Shown: positions 51,911-61,355, counted from the stretch's first letter. The stretch: 64,000 nucleotides of DNA from JANPLD01 sp964445765 (GCA_964445765.1 CAYULD010000003.1:248001-312000); one strand, 5' to 3'. The notes: a model not told the origin generated them from the letters alone. A program made the numbers and translations.

Positions 51911-52789
51911 TTAAATTTCTTGCTTTATGATGTTTTTGAGAGTGCCGATTTTTTCAATTTCAATGATAATTTCATCATTATTTTTCATAAAAACTTTTGG
52001 ATCTCTTGCAAAGCCAACCCCTGCTGGGGTGCCGGTTAAAATTATATCACCTGCGTTTAGAGTCATCACTTTGCTTAGTTCTGAAATAATAAAATAAATA
52101 TCATAAATCATATCCTCTGTGTTGCCATCTTGCATTAAATTACCATTGAGATATGAACGAACTTTTAGCCCTCTTGCTTTTTCAGGAAGCTCATCTTTAG
52201 TAATAATAAAAGGGCCTATTGCCCCAGATTTATCAAAGTTTTTACCAAGCGTCCATTGAGGTGTTCTCTTTTGAAAATCACGCACAGAGCCATCATTTGC
52301 GATAGTATAACCAAGAATAAAATCACCTGCTTGTGATTCATTAATATGCCTACCTTGCTTGCCGATTACAATTGCAAGCTCAGCTTCATAGTCATATTTA
52401 TCAGAAACTTTGGGGAGGATTAAATTTTCATTAGCAGCAACGAATGAAGAATTTAATCTCAGGAAGAAAACAGGGTGCTTAGGCACTTCTTGGAAGCCTT
52501 CTTTAGCGTGTTCTAGATAGTTTAAGCCAACACAAATAACTTTATTATTTTGCGAAATAGGAATATCAAAACTCGCATTTGCAAGAGGTGAAAACTCATT
52601 TTTATTTAATTTACTGAGATTATTTTCTACCTCAGAAAAATTTTTAGAAACATATTTCAAAAAATCTGAAAAATTTTTTAGAGGATAATCCAGATTGCTT
52701 ATAACTTTAGTATATTCAACATATCCATAATCATTTGCTATTGCAAATACGCTGTTTTTATTATCAAGTTTTAGGTTAAATAACTTCAT
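51911..52789 (-). CDS. fumarylacetoacetate hydrolase family protein
   Basis: FAH-fold enzyme of 292 residues with a C-terminal catalytic domain: ICVGLNYLEHAKEG, YEAELAIVIGKQGRHI (metal-binding E-x-E), NDGSVRDFQKRTPQWTLGKNFDKSGAIGPFI and ILTGTPAGVGFARDP. Members include acylpyruvate hydrolases, oxaloacetate decarboxylases and 2-keto-4-pentenoate hydratases, and sequence alone does not decide. It starts 5 bp after folD and is probably cotranscribed. Confidence 0.85.
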   Translation of the reverse strand: MKLFNLKLDNKNSVFAIANDYGYVEYTKVISNLDYPLKNFSDFLKYVSKNFSEVENNLSKLNKNEFSPLANASFDIPISQNNKVICVGLNYLEHAKEGFQEVPKHPVFFLRLNSSFVAANENLILPKVSDKYDYEAELAIVIGKQGRHINESQAGDFILGYTIANDGSVRDFQKRTPQWTLGKNFDKSGAIGPFIITKDELPEKARGLKVRSYLNGNLMQDGNTEDMIYDIYFIISELSKVMTLNAGDIILTGTPAGVGFARDPKVFMKNNDEIIIEIEKIGTLKNIIKQEI

Positions 52790-52794
52790 ATTAA

Positions 52795-53649
52795 TTAATT
52801 TCTGGAATTTTTGAAGGCTTGCAGCGTATTATTTAGCAAACAGGCTATTGTCATTGGCCCCACGCCACCCGGAACAGGCGTAATTGCTGAAGCAATAGGA
52901 AATACATCAGCAAAATCAACATCACCAACAAGTTTATTTTCAACTCTATTAATACCAACATCTATAACAACTGCACCTTGCTTAACCCAGTTTTTCTTAA
53001 CTAAATTAGGTTTACCAACTGCAACAACTAAAATATCTGCTTGCTTGCAAATTTCTTCAATATTCTTGGTTTTAGAATGGCAGGTTGTGATAGTGCAACC
53101 TTCATTTAATAATAATTGCGACATAGGCTTGCCAACAATGTTACTTCTGCCAATTACAACGGCATTTTTGCCTGAAATATCATCTCCCAAAACATCTTTT
53201 ATTAGCATTAACGAACCAAGTGGAGTGCAAGGGATTAGAGCTTTTTTATTACCAGTAACTAAAAGCCCGCGATTAATAACATTAAAGCCATCAACATCTT
53301 TTTCAGCTGAAATTTTTGCAATAACATTATCTTCTGAGATATGTTTTGGAAGTGGCAGTTGCACTAAAATTCCATTAACTTCTGTATTATTATTAAGCTC
53401 TTCAATTTTATTTATGAGGGTTTTTTCATCAATATTTGCAGGATACTTAAATTCAAAACTATTCATTCCCACTTCAATAGTTTGTTTTGCTTTATTGCGA
53501 ACATATACTTGGCTTGCGGGGTCTTCACCAACTAAAATTACCGCTAAGCCTGCAACTTTACCAGTAGCATTTTTCAGATCTGCAACTTCAGATTTGATTT
53601 TTAAGCGAAGTTTTTCTGCAAAATTTTTACCATCAATTATTTTTGTCAT
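52795..53649 (-). CDS. folD: methylenetetrahydrofolate dehydrogenase/cyclohydrolase FolD
   Basis: Bifunctional C1-folate enzyme (284 residues). YVRNKAKQTIEVGMNSFEF (with the catalytic Lys in the KxxxxxxxG pattern), NGILVQLPLPKHI, PCTPLGSLMLI, VVIGRSNIVGKPMSQLLL and the C-terminal TPVPGGVGPMTIACLLNNT are the family signatures. It overlaps trpB by 4 bp (ATGA) and precedes the FAH gene. Confidence 0.96.
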   Translation of the reverse strand: MTKIIDGKNFAEKLRLKIKSEVADLKNATGKVAGLAVILVGEDPASQVYVRNKAKQTIEVGMNSFEFKYPANIDEKTLINKIEELNNNTEVNGILVQLPLPKHISEDNVIAKISAEKDVDGFNVINRGLLVTGNKKALIPCTPLGSLMLIKDVLGDDISGKNAVVIGRSNIVGKPMSQLLLNEGCTITTCHSKTKNIEEICKQADILVVAVGKPNLVKKNWVKQGAVVIDVGINRVENKLVGDVDFADVFPIASAITPVPGGVGPMTIACLLNNTLQAFKNSRN

Positions 53650-54866
53650 ATTTTCAATTTTTCCATAATTGTAAAAATATCTTTATCACCCCTGCCACAT
53701 AAATTCATTATTATCAGCTCATCAGAATGTTTTTTTGCCTCACGAATAACATAGCCGATTGCGTGAGAAGGTTCTAAAGCTGGGATGATACCCTCAGTTT
53801 GAGCAAGGGTTTGAAAGCCTTTTAAGGCATCATCATCAGTTGCATTTTGATATTCAACCCTGCCAATATCGTGTAAATATGAGTGTTCTGGGCCAATACC
53901 GGGGTAATCAAGCCCTGCTGATATTGAGTGCGATTCTAAAATCTGCCCCTTATCATCTTGCAGATAGTAAGTTTTGTTACCGTGCAGAACGCCGATTGTG
54001 CCTTTAGCGATAGATGCGGCGGTTTCGCTAGTGTTTATGCCAAGACCTGCGGCTTCAACAGCTGTCATCTTAACATTTTCATCATCAATAAAATTATAGA
54101 ATAAACCAAGTGCATTAGAACCGCCCCCAATACAAGCAATTAGCCTATCTGGAAGCCTATTTTCAATTTGTAATATTTGTTCCTTTGCTTCTCTGCCGAT
54201 TATTGATTGAAAATCCCTAACCATCATTGGAAAGGGGTGAGGGCCAGCGGCTGTGCCAATTAAATAATAGGTATCATCAACATTAGAAACCCAATCCCTC
54301 ATAGCTTCATTCATTGCATCTTTAAGGCTTGATGAGCCAGCCGAAACGGGTTTAACTTCAGCACCTAAGAGCTTCATTCTAAATACATTGGGTTTTTGCC
54401 TCTCAACATCTTTTGCACCCATATAAATCACGCATTTCATACCGAATAATGCACAAACAGTTGCGGTTGCAACGCCGTGTTGCCCCGCACCAGTTTCAGC
54501 AATGATTCGCTTTTTACCCATATATTTTGCAAGCAAAATCTGCCCTAAACAATGATTGATTTTATGAGCACCTGTATGGTTTAATTCATCTCTTTTAAGA
54601 TAAATTTTTGGCGGTTTAGTATTAGAAATTTTACCTAGGAATTCAGAAAAATTTTTAGCATAATAAAGTGGTGATGGCCTGCCATTATAGTTTTTCTGCC
54701 AATAATCTAACTCTTTTATAAATTCAGGGTTATCTTTGCATTCCTTGTAAGCCTTTTCAACCTGCAAGATAAGTGGCATAAGGGTTTCAGCAACATATCT
54801 GCCACCATATTGCCCAAAATGACCACTTTCATCAGGTTGTGAATATTTTGAAAAGGAAATGCTCAT
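53646..54866 (-). CDS. trpB: tryptophan synthase beta chain
   Basis: PLP enzyme joining indole and serine (406 residues). The Schiff-base lysine is in DELNHTGAHKINHCLGQ, and AETGAGQHGVATATVCALFGM and the phosphate-cup CIGGGSNALGLFY are intact. trpA, which normally follows, is absent: folD overlaps instead. It is the canonical TrpB1 type by length and motifs. Confidence 0.95.
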   Translation of the reverse strand: MSISFSKYSQPDESGHFGQYGGRYVAETLMPLILQVEKAYKECKDNPEFIKELDYWQKNYNGRPSPLYYAKNFSEFLGKISNTKPPKIYLKRDELNHTGAHKINHCLGQILLAKYMGKKRIIAETGAGQHGVATATVCALFGMKCVIYMGAKDVERQKPNVFRMKLLGAEVKPVSAGSSSLKDAMNEAMRDWVSNVDDTYYLIGTAAGPHPFPMMVRDFQSIIGREAKEQILQIENRLPDRLIACIGGGSNALGLFYNFIDDENVKMTAVEAAGLGINTSETAASIAKGTIGVLHGNKTYYLQDDKGQILESHSISAGLDYPGIGPEHSYLHDIGRVEYQNATDDDALKGFQTLAQTEGIIPALEPSHAIGYVIREAKKHSDELIIMNLCGRGDKDIFTIMEKLKI

Positions 54867-54960
54867 TATAAATAATCAAATAATTATAGTTTTTTTGTTA
54901 TAAATAGATTTTTTTGTTTTATAAAGTATTGTTTTTATAATAATTGTTTTTTCTAATTTA

Positions 54961-55821
54961 ATGCAAATAGATAAATTAAACCTAAGCCCTGCTTTATATG
55001 TTATTGCAACGCCAATTGGCAACTTGAAAGATATAACTATTAGAGCTTTAGAAACACTTGCAAGCCTTGATGTTCTTTATTGTGAAGATGTTAGAATGAC
55101 TAGCAGGTTGCTAAAACATTATAATATTTCTGTTAAGTTAAATACATATAATGATTTTAGCGATATAAATTTAAGGGAACAAATTTTAGTTTTAATAAAT
55201 TCTGGTAAATCTGTTGGTTTAGTTAGTGATGCTGGTACGCCATTAATCTCAGATCCGGGATATAAACTAGTTAGATTTCTAGCTGAAAATAATATTAAAA
55301 TTATACCCATAGTTGGTGCAAGTGCTTTATCCGCAAGTATTTCAGTGGCGGCTTTGCCAAGTGATAATTTTTATTTTGCAGGTTTTATGCCATCAACTAG
55401 GGAGGCTCGTAAAAATAAAATTGAAGAATTTTCCAACCTAAAAACCACTATCATATTTTATGAGAGAGCAGAAAGAGTTTTAGATTTAATTACTGATTTT
55501 CTTGAAGTATATGGAGATTTTCAAGCCTGTCTTGCTAGAGAAATCACAAAACTTTATGAAGAATTTAAGCTCTTAAAATTATCTGAATTACAAAAATATT
55601 TATGTGAAAATAAAATCAAAGGTGAGTGCGTTTTGCTTATAGATACTAGGGAAAAACTCTCAGAAAAAGCTGAGAATATTGCAGATATTGATGAATTATT
55701 AATTGATTTATTAAATAAATATAAACTTAGCGAAGCGGCAGAAATTGCAAGCCATAAAACGGGAATAAAAAAGAAAAAAATTTATTCAAGGTTATTAGAA
55801 ATTAAAGGTGAGCAAGATTAA
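54961..55821 (+). CDS. rsmI: 16S rRNA 2'-O-ribose C1402 methyltransferase RsmI
   Basis: Tetrapyrrole-methylase-fold rRNA methyltransferase (286 residues). LYVIATPIGNLKDITIRALETL, VLYCEDVRMTSRLLKHYNI, GLVSDAGTPLISDPGYKLV and PIVGASALSASISVAALPSD are diagnostic. A C-terminal HTH-like region (LNKYKLSEAAEIASHKTGIKKKKIYSRL) is also typical. Divergent from trpB. In many relatives the next gene is yraN; here yraN is at 40811 instead. Confidence 0.94.
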   Translation: MQIDKLNLSPALYVIATPIGNLKDITIRALETLASLDVLYCEDVRMTSRLLKHYNISVKLNTYNDFSDINLREQILVLINSGKSVGLVSDAGTPLISDPGYKLVRFLAENNIKIIPIVGASALSASISVAALPSDNFYFAGFMPSTREARKNKIEEFSNLKTTIIFYERAERVLDLITDFLEVYGDFQACLAREITKLYEEFKLLKLSELQKYLCENKIKGECVLLIDTREKLSEKAENIADIDELLIDLLNKYKLSEAAEIASHKTGIKKKKIYSRLLEIKGEQD

Positions 55822-55828
55822 AAATTTT

Positions 55829-56314
55829 CTAACCTTTCATTTTATCTAAAATTTTTATGTTGGCTCGCAATTTCTCCTGATCAAAAGTAAATGCTAAAAT
55901 TGTGCTAATTAAATTATTATCACTAATATTTTTTATAAAATATCCGTTTGCACCAGCTTTTATACATTTATTCTGAACATTCATATCTTCAACCCCCGTT
56001 AGAATAATGATAGGTGTAGTTTCTAAGCAGCGAGATTTTATAGTGGCAAATGTATCATAACCCTTGCTATCAATAAGGTTTAAGTCAACAATTATAATAT
56101 CATAAGAATTTTGAGATATAAAATTAAGGGCATCTTCAAGCGTTGAAACATTTTCAATTTCTGTGCTATGGGTTTTTCTAAGCGCTCTCTCAATAATTGT
56201 TTTATAGGAAATAAATTCTATAGGGTTATCTTCAGCGTATAGAATTTTCAAAGGCTCTCTTTTAGTAAATAAATTTACCTTAGCTTCAACTTCTGATTTC
56301 TTTTTTACCATCAT
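55829..56314 (-). CDS. single-domain response regulator
   Basis: A 161-residue REC-only protein. Acidic pair ED in ILYAEDNPIEF, phospho-acceptor Asp in IIIVDLNLIDSKG, Thr in IILTGVED and Lys in GYFIKNISDNN are all present, so it should be phosphorylatable. No output domain. It has an N-terminal basic stretch of about 20 residues. No histidine kinase is nearby, so it may work in a phosphorelay or by direct protein contact. Confidence 0.87.
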   Translation of the reverse strand: MMVKKKSEVEAKVNLFTKREPLKILYAEDNPIEFISYKTIIERALRKTHSTEIENVSTLEDALNFISQNSYDIIIVDLNLIDSKGYDTFATIKSRCLETTPIIILTGVEDMNVQNKCIKAGANGYFIKNISDNNLISTILAFTFDQEKLRANIKILDKMKG

Positions 56315-56458
56315 CCCTCCCTATAATAGTTGACTAAATCTATCATAGGTTGAAATAAAAATAAAACAAAATATAAACTCTAGGTGGAATTAATATGATT
56401 AATTATAATTAATGGTTGATTTTGAAACACAGCTATAGATTGTATTTTAACTTGAATT

Positions 56459-56854
56459 TTATATGCAACTCTGGCAAAAACCTATAATTTCAAGGCTTTT
56501 AGGGCTGATTTTAAGTTGGGATTTACTTATAGTTTCTTTAATAAGATTATCAAAATTTATGCCCTCAACCTCACTAATACTGCCACATTTACCGCATATT
56601 ACCATTGCATTTATGCTATGATGGCTATGATTGCTATGACAAGCTGAATATGAGCTAGTTGCTTGAATCTGATGGATTTTGCCAGCCTTTTCTAGCCTTG
56701 CAAGTGCCCTATAAATAATAGGCGGACTTTTAATTTTATCTTTCAGTTTAGCTAAAATTTCATATGCAGAAAGTGGTTTACTAGCCTTGCTAATCGTATC
56801 AAATATATATTCATCGTTAGTTTTTTTATGCTTCATTTTTGCAATTTTTTTCAA
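56459..56854 (-). CDS. zur: Fur-family repressor, Zur-like
   Basis: A 131-residue Fur-fold metalloregulator. HTH region: KPLSAYEILAKLKDKIKSPPIIYRALARLEKAGKIHQI. Metal sites: ACHSNHSHHSINAMVICGKCGSISEVEG and C-terminal GFCQSC, giving the structural Zn Cys4. IYRAL instead of Fur's VYRTL and the short His-rich region favour Zur. An ATG six codons downstream (56836) is an alternative start. No znu genes adjacent. Confidence 0.82.
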   Translation of the reverse strand: MKKIAKMKHKKTNDEYIFDTISKASKPLSAYEILAKLKDKIKSPPIIYRALARLEKAGKIHQIQATSSYSACHSNHSHHSINAMVICGKCGSISEVEGINFDNLIKETISKSQLKISPKSLEIIGFCQSCI

Positions 56855-57058
56855 TAGTATTTCAAAAAAATCTAATTAAGCTAAATCCCCTCTCCCCTTT
56901 TATAAGGGGAGAGGGTAAGGGTGAGGGGATGGGACTTATTATAATATAAAACCCTCACCCAGCTTAATCTAACTTTCTTTGAAAGTAAGATTAAGCATCC
57001 CTCTCCCTTTAAGAAAGGGCGAGGGGAAACTTTAGTAAATTTTTTTGAAATGACATAT
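56854..57058. mobile_element. MITE-like element (copy B)
   Basis: Begins at the zur start codon region with ATAGTATTTCAAAAAAA and ends near AATTTTTTTGAAATGACATA. It contains the same two palindrome types as copy A (CTCTCCCCTTTTATAAGGGG and CTCCCTTTAAGAAAGGGCGA) and the AATCTAACTTT/AAAGTAAGATT stem, in inverted orientation. The right terminal repeat has diverged. It separates zur from the cold-shock gene. The remaining 57059-57125 bases hold nothing recognisable. Confidence 0.6.
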
Positions 57059-57125
57059 AACTCTCTGAATTCTAAGTGTTATCACTTTTTATAAAAAATG
57101 TAAAACTAAATTAAAAATAATAGCC

Positions 57126-57153
57126 TTGCCTTATTAAGTTTTTGTTATATTAT
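57126..57153 (+). promoter_or_regulatory. predicted sigma-70-type promoter of the cold-shock gene
   Basis: TTGCCT (57126-57131) and TATTAT (57148-57153) with 16 bp between them. This would give a leader of roughly 70 bases before the ATG, typical of cspA-type mRNAs. The leader includes an ATTTGCATAGTT/AATTATGCGATT inverted pair near 57180-57209 and ends with an AGGAG ribosome binding site. Confidence 0.5.
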
Positions 57154-57233
57154 ATCGCCAGATAAGTTCGGTGTGAATTTATTTGCATAGTTATTTTTAA
57201 TTATGCGATTTTGATTTCAATTTAGGAGTAAAA

Positions 57234-57440
57234 ATGGCTACTGGAACGGTTAAATGGTTCAACTTTAAGAAAGGTTTTGGTTTTATCCAGCCTGATACAG
57301 GTGGCGCTGATGTGTTTGTTCACAAAACAGCGGTTATCGCATCTAATGTTAGATTACATGAAGGTGATAAAATCTCTTATGAGCTTGCAACAGAAAAAGG
57401 TAAACTTACAGCGGTTAACTTAAAAGTTATAAACGGCTAG
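57234..57440 (+). CDS. CspA-family cold-shock protein
   Basis: A 68-residue nucleic-acid-binding protein. RNP1 is KGFGFIQPD and RNP2 VFVHKTA, in MATGTVKWFNFKKGFGFIQP. Single CSD, normal length. A strong AGGAG precedes the ATG. Its long AT-rich leader and a dedicated terminator make it a single-gene transcript. Whether it responds to cold cannot be seen. Confidence 0.95.
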   Translation: MATGTVKWFNFKKGFGFIQPDTGGADVFVHKTAVIASNVRLHEGDKISYELATEKGKLTAVNLKVING

Positions 57441-57468
57441 TTTAGTTGAACTTTGTTCAAATTTTTCT

Positions 57469-57500
57469 AAAAGCGTATGGATTATTTCATACGCTTTTTT
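57469..57500 (+). terminator. intrinsic terminator of the cold-shock gene
   Basis: AAGCGTATG and CATACGCTT pair around the loop GATTATT and are followed by a run of T. The mirror strand also shows a stem with a shorter T stretch, so the same hairpin may end the convergent ELM1-like transcript whose stop lies at 57500. Confidence 0.85.
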
Positions 57501-58432
57501 TATTTGTTAAGATTTTTATTTAAGATTAATTTTGCTATTCTCTCTGCTTCATTAATTGGTAGAGTTTTATATAAATTATTATCAAAAAATTCATCTTCTA
57601 AATTTACAGCATTATTATTTTCAAGAAATTCATTTATTAAAGGGTAATATTGAAAACCAAGTTTTTTAGGTGAATATATTCTAACATTTTTTCCACTGCT
57701 AACGGCTTCACTCATCATTCTTACTGAATCTCCAGTTACAATAATTTCATCAGAAATTGCCAGAAAATAATTATAAGGGTTTTCAATTTGCCTTAAATTA
57801 TAATTATAAAAATAAAACGGAATATTTAAGTTTTTAATCAGGGTTTTTATAGTTAAATCCTCAGTTCTTCTGCTACTACTTATAAGCAAAGTGCCATCTT
57901 TTTTTGCAATAATTTTATTTAGACGCTTTGCTAAATAAAATGCATCTTCCTCATCAATATTCCCGCCAGTATGTTTACCACCTATAATTAGAGTTGTAAA
58001 AGGCTTCGCCAAATTTAGTTTTTTAATAAAATCATATTTTTTATTATTAGCCTCTCTTTTCAAAAAAGATTTATTAACATAGTTAATTAACCCTCTGGAA
58101 TATATAATATTTTCTGCCTTTATATTATAAGGCTCATAAGATGGCAAAATTATAAAATCAAATTTTTCATAATCTTTTAGAGGGTCAAGAATAGTAATGA
58201 TTTTAGTTTTATTTTTTGATCTTTCTTTAATTGAAATTAAATCATCAGCTATTTTATAGCCAACCCCAATTGCATAATCTGGGTAGGAAAATTGAGAATT
58301 TGCAGATAATTTGTTAAATTCTGAAATATATTTTTGATTGCCTAGGTTTTGGGCAAGCTCTCTTGATTGCACTAATGTGTCAGAGCCATCAGAAACAAGC
58401 CAAATTTTAGGTTTTTTAGAGAATAAACTCAA
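57500..58432 (-). CDS. ELM1/GtrOC1-family protein
   Basis: A 310-residue protein of the mitochondrial-fission ELM1-like family, widespread in alphaproteobacteria. IWLVSDGSDTLVQSRELAQNLG near the start, LIIGGKHTGGNIDEEDA in the middle, and ISDEIIVTGDSVRMMSEAVSSGKNVRIY at the end are family landmarks and suggest a GT-B glycosyltransferase-like fold. Bacterial function is not established. It is sometimes near lipopolysaccharide genes, which is not the case here. Confidence 0.8.
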   Translation of the reverse strand: MSLFSKKPKIWLVSDGSDTLVQSRELAQNLGNQKYISEFNKLSANSQFSYPDYAIGVGYKIADDLISIKERSKNKTKIITILDPLKDYEKFDFIILPSYEPYNIKAENIIYSRGLINYVNKSFLKREANNKKYDFIKKLNLAKPFTTLIIGGKHTGGNIDEEDAFYLAKRLNKIIAKKDGTLLISSSRRTEDLTIKTLIKNLNIPFYFYNYNLRQIENPYNYFLAISDEIIVTGDSVRMMSEAVSSGKNVRIYSPKKLGFQYYPLINEFLENNNAVNLEDEFFDNNLYKTLPINEAERIAKLILNKNLNK

Positions 58433-58512
58433 GAATTAAAAATATATTGCATTATTGAGATTTTATAATATTTTCAAACGCTTTACGCAAGTATCTAGCT
58501 AAATGATTATAC

Positions 58513-58589
<77 letters not shown>

Positions 58590-58663
58590 TTTTTTTATTT
58601 TCCATATAATTCAATAGCTTAGTTGGTTTGGTGTAAAATTTGATACACAAATTGCTACACAAA

Positions 58664-59896
58664 ATGAGCTATTCTGTTATTCAAAGAGCAAATGGGGTTT
58701 TCTATTATAGAAAGAGAGTTCCTAAAGATTTAGTTTCAAAAATTGGCAAACAAGAAATTATAAAATCCCTTAAAGTTAAAAGCAAATCTAACTTATTCAA
58801 AATTTTACCAAGAGTTGAATTAGAGGTTCAAGATTATTTTCTAAACTTAAGGCTTGGCAAACAAGTTACAGCGAATGAAAACGCCATAATATTTAATGAT
58901 AAAGTTAAGGATAACAAAACCTTAACTTATATTTTTGATAAATGGCTTGCACAAAATAAGCCTTCACCTTCATCAATTGCAGAGTGGAAATTTACTATAA
59001 ATCAATTTACTGAGATTTTCGGAAATATTCCAATTAAAGAAATACAATCCAAGCATATTATAGAATTTAAGGAAATCATTTCTAAAGTTCCTGCAAGATA
59101 CTCACTAAAATATCCAAACAAGAAACTTACTGAAATTTATAAGGAATTTAAGAAAAAAGAAAATTATGAATTGCCAGCAATTCAAACAATAAGCAAAAGA
59201 ATTTCAGCATTAAAAAGCCTTCTAAATGTTGCCTTAAATGAGGGAATAATTTCACAAAATCCAGCCTTAGTTATAAAGTTAAAAGGTATTAGAAATAAAG
59301 GGCTTAGAAGGGGTGTTTTTACCAAAGAACAGCTAAATTTGATATTTAACCCTGAGCTTGAAAAACAAAATAATAGCAAATTTTGGATACCTTATATTGC
59401 ACTATACAGCGGTATGAGGCTTGAAGAAATAGGGCAATTAAGCCTTTCAGATATAAAGCAAGAGGCTGGTATATATTATTTTGATGTTAATGATAGTGAA
59501 GACAAAAATCTTAAAACAAAAACCTCTATTAGAAAAATTCCGATTCATCAAAAAATATTAGATAAAAATTTTTTGAATTTTGTTGAAACATCACGAAACT
59601 TAATAGATAATAAAGGCAAGTTATTTAGTGAGTTAAAGGCTAGTAAAAACGGCAAATTAACCAAAGAATTTTCAAGGTGGTTTGCTAGATATTTAGAAAA
59701 AATTGGCATTTCAGATAAAAGCCTTGTTTTCCATTCTTTTAGACACGGGTTCAAAGGCGCTTGCAGAAATTCTGAAATACCTGAAGAAATTAGCGACGCA
59801 TTAACAGGGCATAGCTCAACAAGCATAGGCAGAACTTACGGCAACGGCTTTTCAATTGAAATATTAAACAAATGGTTACAAAAGGTAGAAGTTTAG
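58664..59896 (+). CDS. tyrosine recombinase (phage-type integrase)
   Basis: A 410-residue integrase. N-terminal arm-binding/DUF6538-like part (IQRANGVFYYRKRVPKDLV), SAM-like core-binding part, then a complete catalytic set: Arg in LYSGMRLEEIGQL, Lys in KTSIRKIPIH, HxxR in FHSFRHGFKGA, His in LTGHSSTS and Tyr in GRTYGNGF. The ATG at 58664 is chosen because it directly follows the two TACACAAA repeats and starts the family N-terminus; a frame extension upstream has no support. Two bases separate it from the next gene's ATG. Confidence 0.93.
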   Translation: MSYSVIQRANGVFYYRKRVPKDLVSKIGKQEIIKSLKVKSKSNLFKILPRVELEVQDYFLNLRLGKQVTANENAIIFNDKVKDNKTLTYIFDKWLAQNKPSPSSIAEWKFTINQFTEIFGNIPIKEIQSKHIIEFKEIISKVPARYSLKYPNKKLTEIYKEFKKKENYELPAIQTISKRISALKSLLNVALNEGIISQNPALVIKLKGIRNKGLRRGVFTKEQLNLIFNPELEKQNNSKFWIPYIALYSGMRLEEIGQLSLSDIKQEAGIYYFDVNDSEDKNLKTKTSIRKIPIHQKILDKNFLNFVETSRNLIDNKGKLFSELKASKNGKLTKEFSRWFARYLEKIGISDKSLVFHSFRHGFKGACRNSEIPEEISDALTGHSSTSIGRTYGNGFSIEILNKWLQKVEV

Positions 59897-59898
59897 AA

Positions 59899-60720
59899 AT
59901 GGACTATTATTTTTTAGAATATTTATTTGAAAGAGAAAAATCCTTTTTAAGAGATATTATGAAAAACTTGAAAGAAACCTCATATGAAAAAGAAAGATTA
60001 TGGTATAAAGAACAATTAAAAAACGGTAAAAGCCCAATACGATTTGGTTTTGATTACAATAGAGTAGAATCAATCGAAAAATTAGAAAGCTGGATTTCTG
60101 AAAATATAGCTAAAGAACAGCAAAAAGACTTTGAATATCATTTGGAGCAATTTGCTCTTAAAGCTATAATTTATTGCAATAATCCAAAATGGATAGAAGC
60201 TGGTTACAAAGAAAAAATCTCTGAAGTAAAAAAATATAAAAACTTTATTAAAAAAGCAAAAGAATTTAGCTTTAACTTTCTTGAAGATACAGAGGAAAGG
60301 TTTGAAAACCCCGCTAGAGACATAAGGGGATATCTGGTTAATACAATATCTGAATGTTCGGAAGATGGCTCAAGAAAAAGAAAAAATTTTGTTCAGTTTA
60401 GAGAAGATTTTTCTAAAAAAATAAATTGTTTAGAGAAGGCTATTTTGAGTTATGAAGAAAACATAGTAAAAAAGAAAAAAGGAAATAAATTTAAAAGTAA
60501 AAATCACTTCATAACACTGGCTGTAGTTGCGGTTTTAGACAATTATTTGCCTGACAAATTAAATAAAACTAGAAAATTAGAAAACCCAACCCCATTATAT
60601 AGTTTACTTGAAATTGTATTAGAAATTTTAGGCATAACTCACAAACCAGATGACCTTAAGCATTTAATATCAGACGCTATAAATTCTTACCAAAAATTGG
60701 TAAAAAAAAATCCCAATTAA
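59899..60720 (+). CDS. hypothetical protein of the integrated element, 273 residues
   Basis: The ATG at 59899 follows the integrase stop by 2 bp. The product is highly charged (many Lys/Glu), without membrane or signal segments; the first 60 residues are probably coiled coil (FEREKSFLRDIMKNLKETSY). A central KKKKGNKFKSKNHF patch is basic. The C-terminal third (FITLAVVAVLDNYLPDKLNK) resembles a helical packing domain. No family recognised. Position after the integrase suits an accessory or regulatory protein. Confidence 0.6.
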   Translation: MDYYFLEYLFEREKSFLRDIMKNLKETSYEKERLWYKEQLKNGKSPIRFGFDYNRVESIEKLESWISENIAKEQQKDFEYHLEQFALKAIIYCNNPKWIEAGYKEKISEVKKYKNFIKKAKEFSFNFLEDTEERFENPARDIRGYLVNTISECSEDGSRKRKNFVQFREDFSKKINCLEKAILSYEENIVKKKKGNKFKSKNHFITLAVVAVLDNYLPDKLNKTRKLENPTPLYSLLEIVLEILGITHKPDDLKHLISDAINSYQKLVKKNPN

Positions 60721-60782
60721 AGCCAAAGATTTTTCTAAATCAAATTGCTACTTTTTGAGCATTAACAAAACAAGAAGTAACA

Positions 60783-61355
60783 ATGCATATTTCAAATCAC
60801 CCTTTTATCAAAAATTTCTATAGCGTTTTTTTTGAATCTATCGACCTAGATATTGAAGTTTCACTTAACCCGTTCAATCCACTGAATCAAAAAAATTTTG
60901 AATGCAAAAGTGTTGATGGTTACATTGAAAACAGAAGGCAGTTTGAAGCAATTGCAGTTGCGAGTTTTTTTGCTTTGAAATCTTTTGGGTTTCCTAATTT
61001 TATTAGATATCTACAAAAAGATGAGGCACAACATTTAGTAAAAAATTTCAGCAATTTTTTTAATTCTGAAAATATTTTGAATACGATATGCATCACTTCG
61101 CAAAAGCCTTGCTTTTTTGAAGAACCAAAATTTTTTTATTCCGTATTATCAAAAGAAAATTTTGATTTTCTAAGTAGATTTTCAGCAAAACAAAAATCAC
61201 AAATTGCAGAAATTTTCTCTTCTTTAACTTATCAAGATTTACCCATATCTGATAATTTTTTTGAAGATGGGCAAGAATTCAAAGATTTTTGTAAAACTAT
61301 TAAAAAGTTTAAAAATGCTGAACAATATTTTGAATTTTTAGGGGGGCAAGAATGA
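60783..61355 (+). CDS. hypothetical protein of the integrated element, 190 residues
   Basis: Phe-rich, acidic product with no recognised motif. SVDGYIENRRQFEAIAVASFFALKSFGF and the C-terminal FKNAEQYFEFLGGQE are helical. It overlaps the Prim-Pol gene by 4 bp (ATGA), indicating coupled translation. A replication accessory role is plausible from context only. Confidence 0.6.
   Translation: MHISNHPFIKNFYSVFFESIDLDIEVSLNPFNPLNQKNFECKSVDGYIENRRQFEAIAVASFFALKSFGFPNFIRYLQKDEAQHLVKNFSNFFNSENILNTICITSQKPCFFEEPKFFYSVLSKENFDFLSRFSAKQKSQIAEIFSSLTYQDLPISDNFFEDGQEFKDFCKTIKKFKNAEQYFEFLGGQE

Noticed and set aside
51851..52039. Short plus-strand frame at the 5' end of rnpB
   Set aside because: It overlaps RNase P RNA and the end of the FAH-family gene and shows no protein-like pattern.
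52811..53668. Long open frame (285 codons) on the plus strand across folD
   Set aside because: It lies entirely opposite folD, which has full family motifs on the minus strand. The plus-strand translation is Ser/Thr/Leu/Ile-rich with no domain, as expected for a mirror frame in AT-rich DNA.
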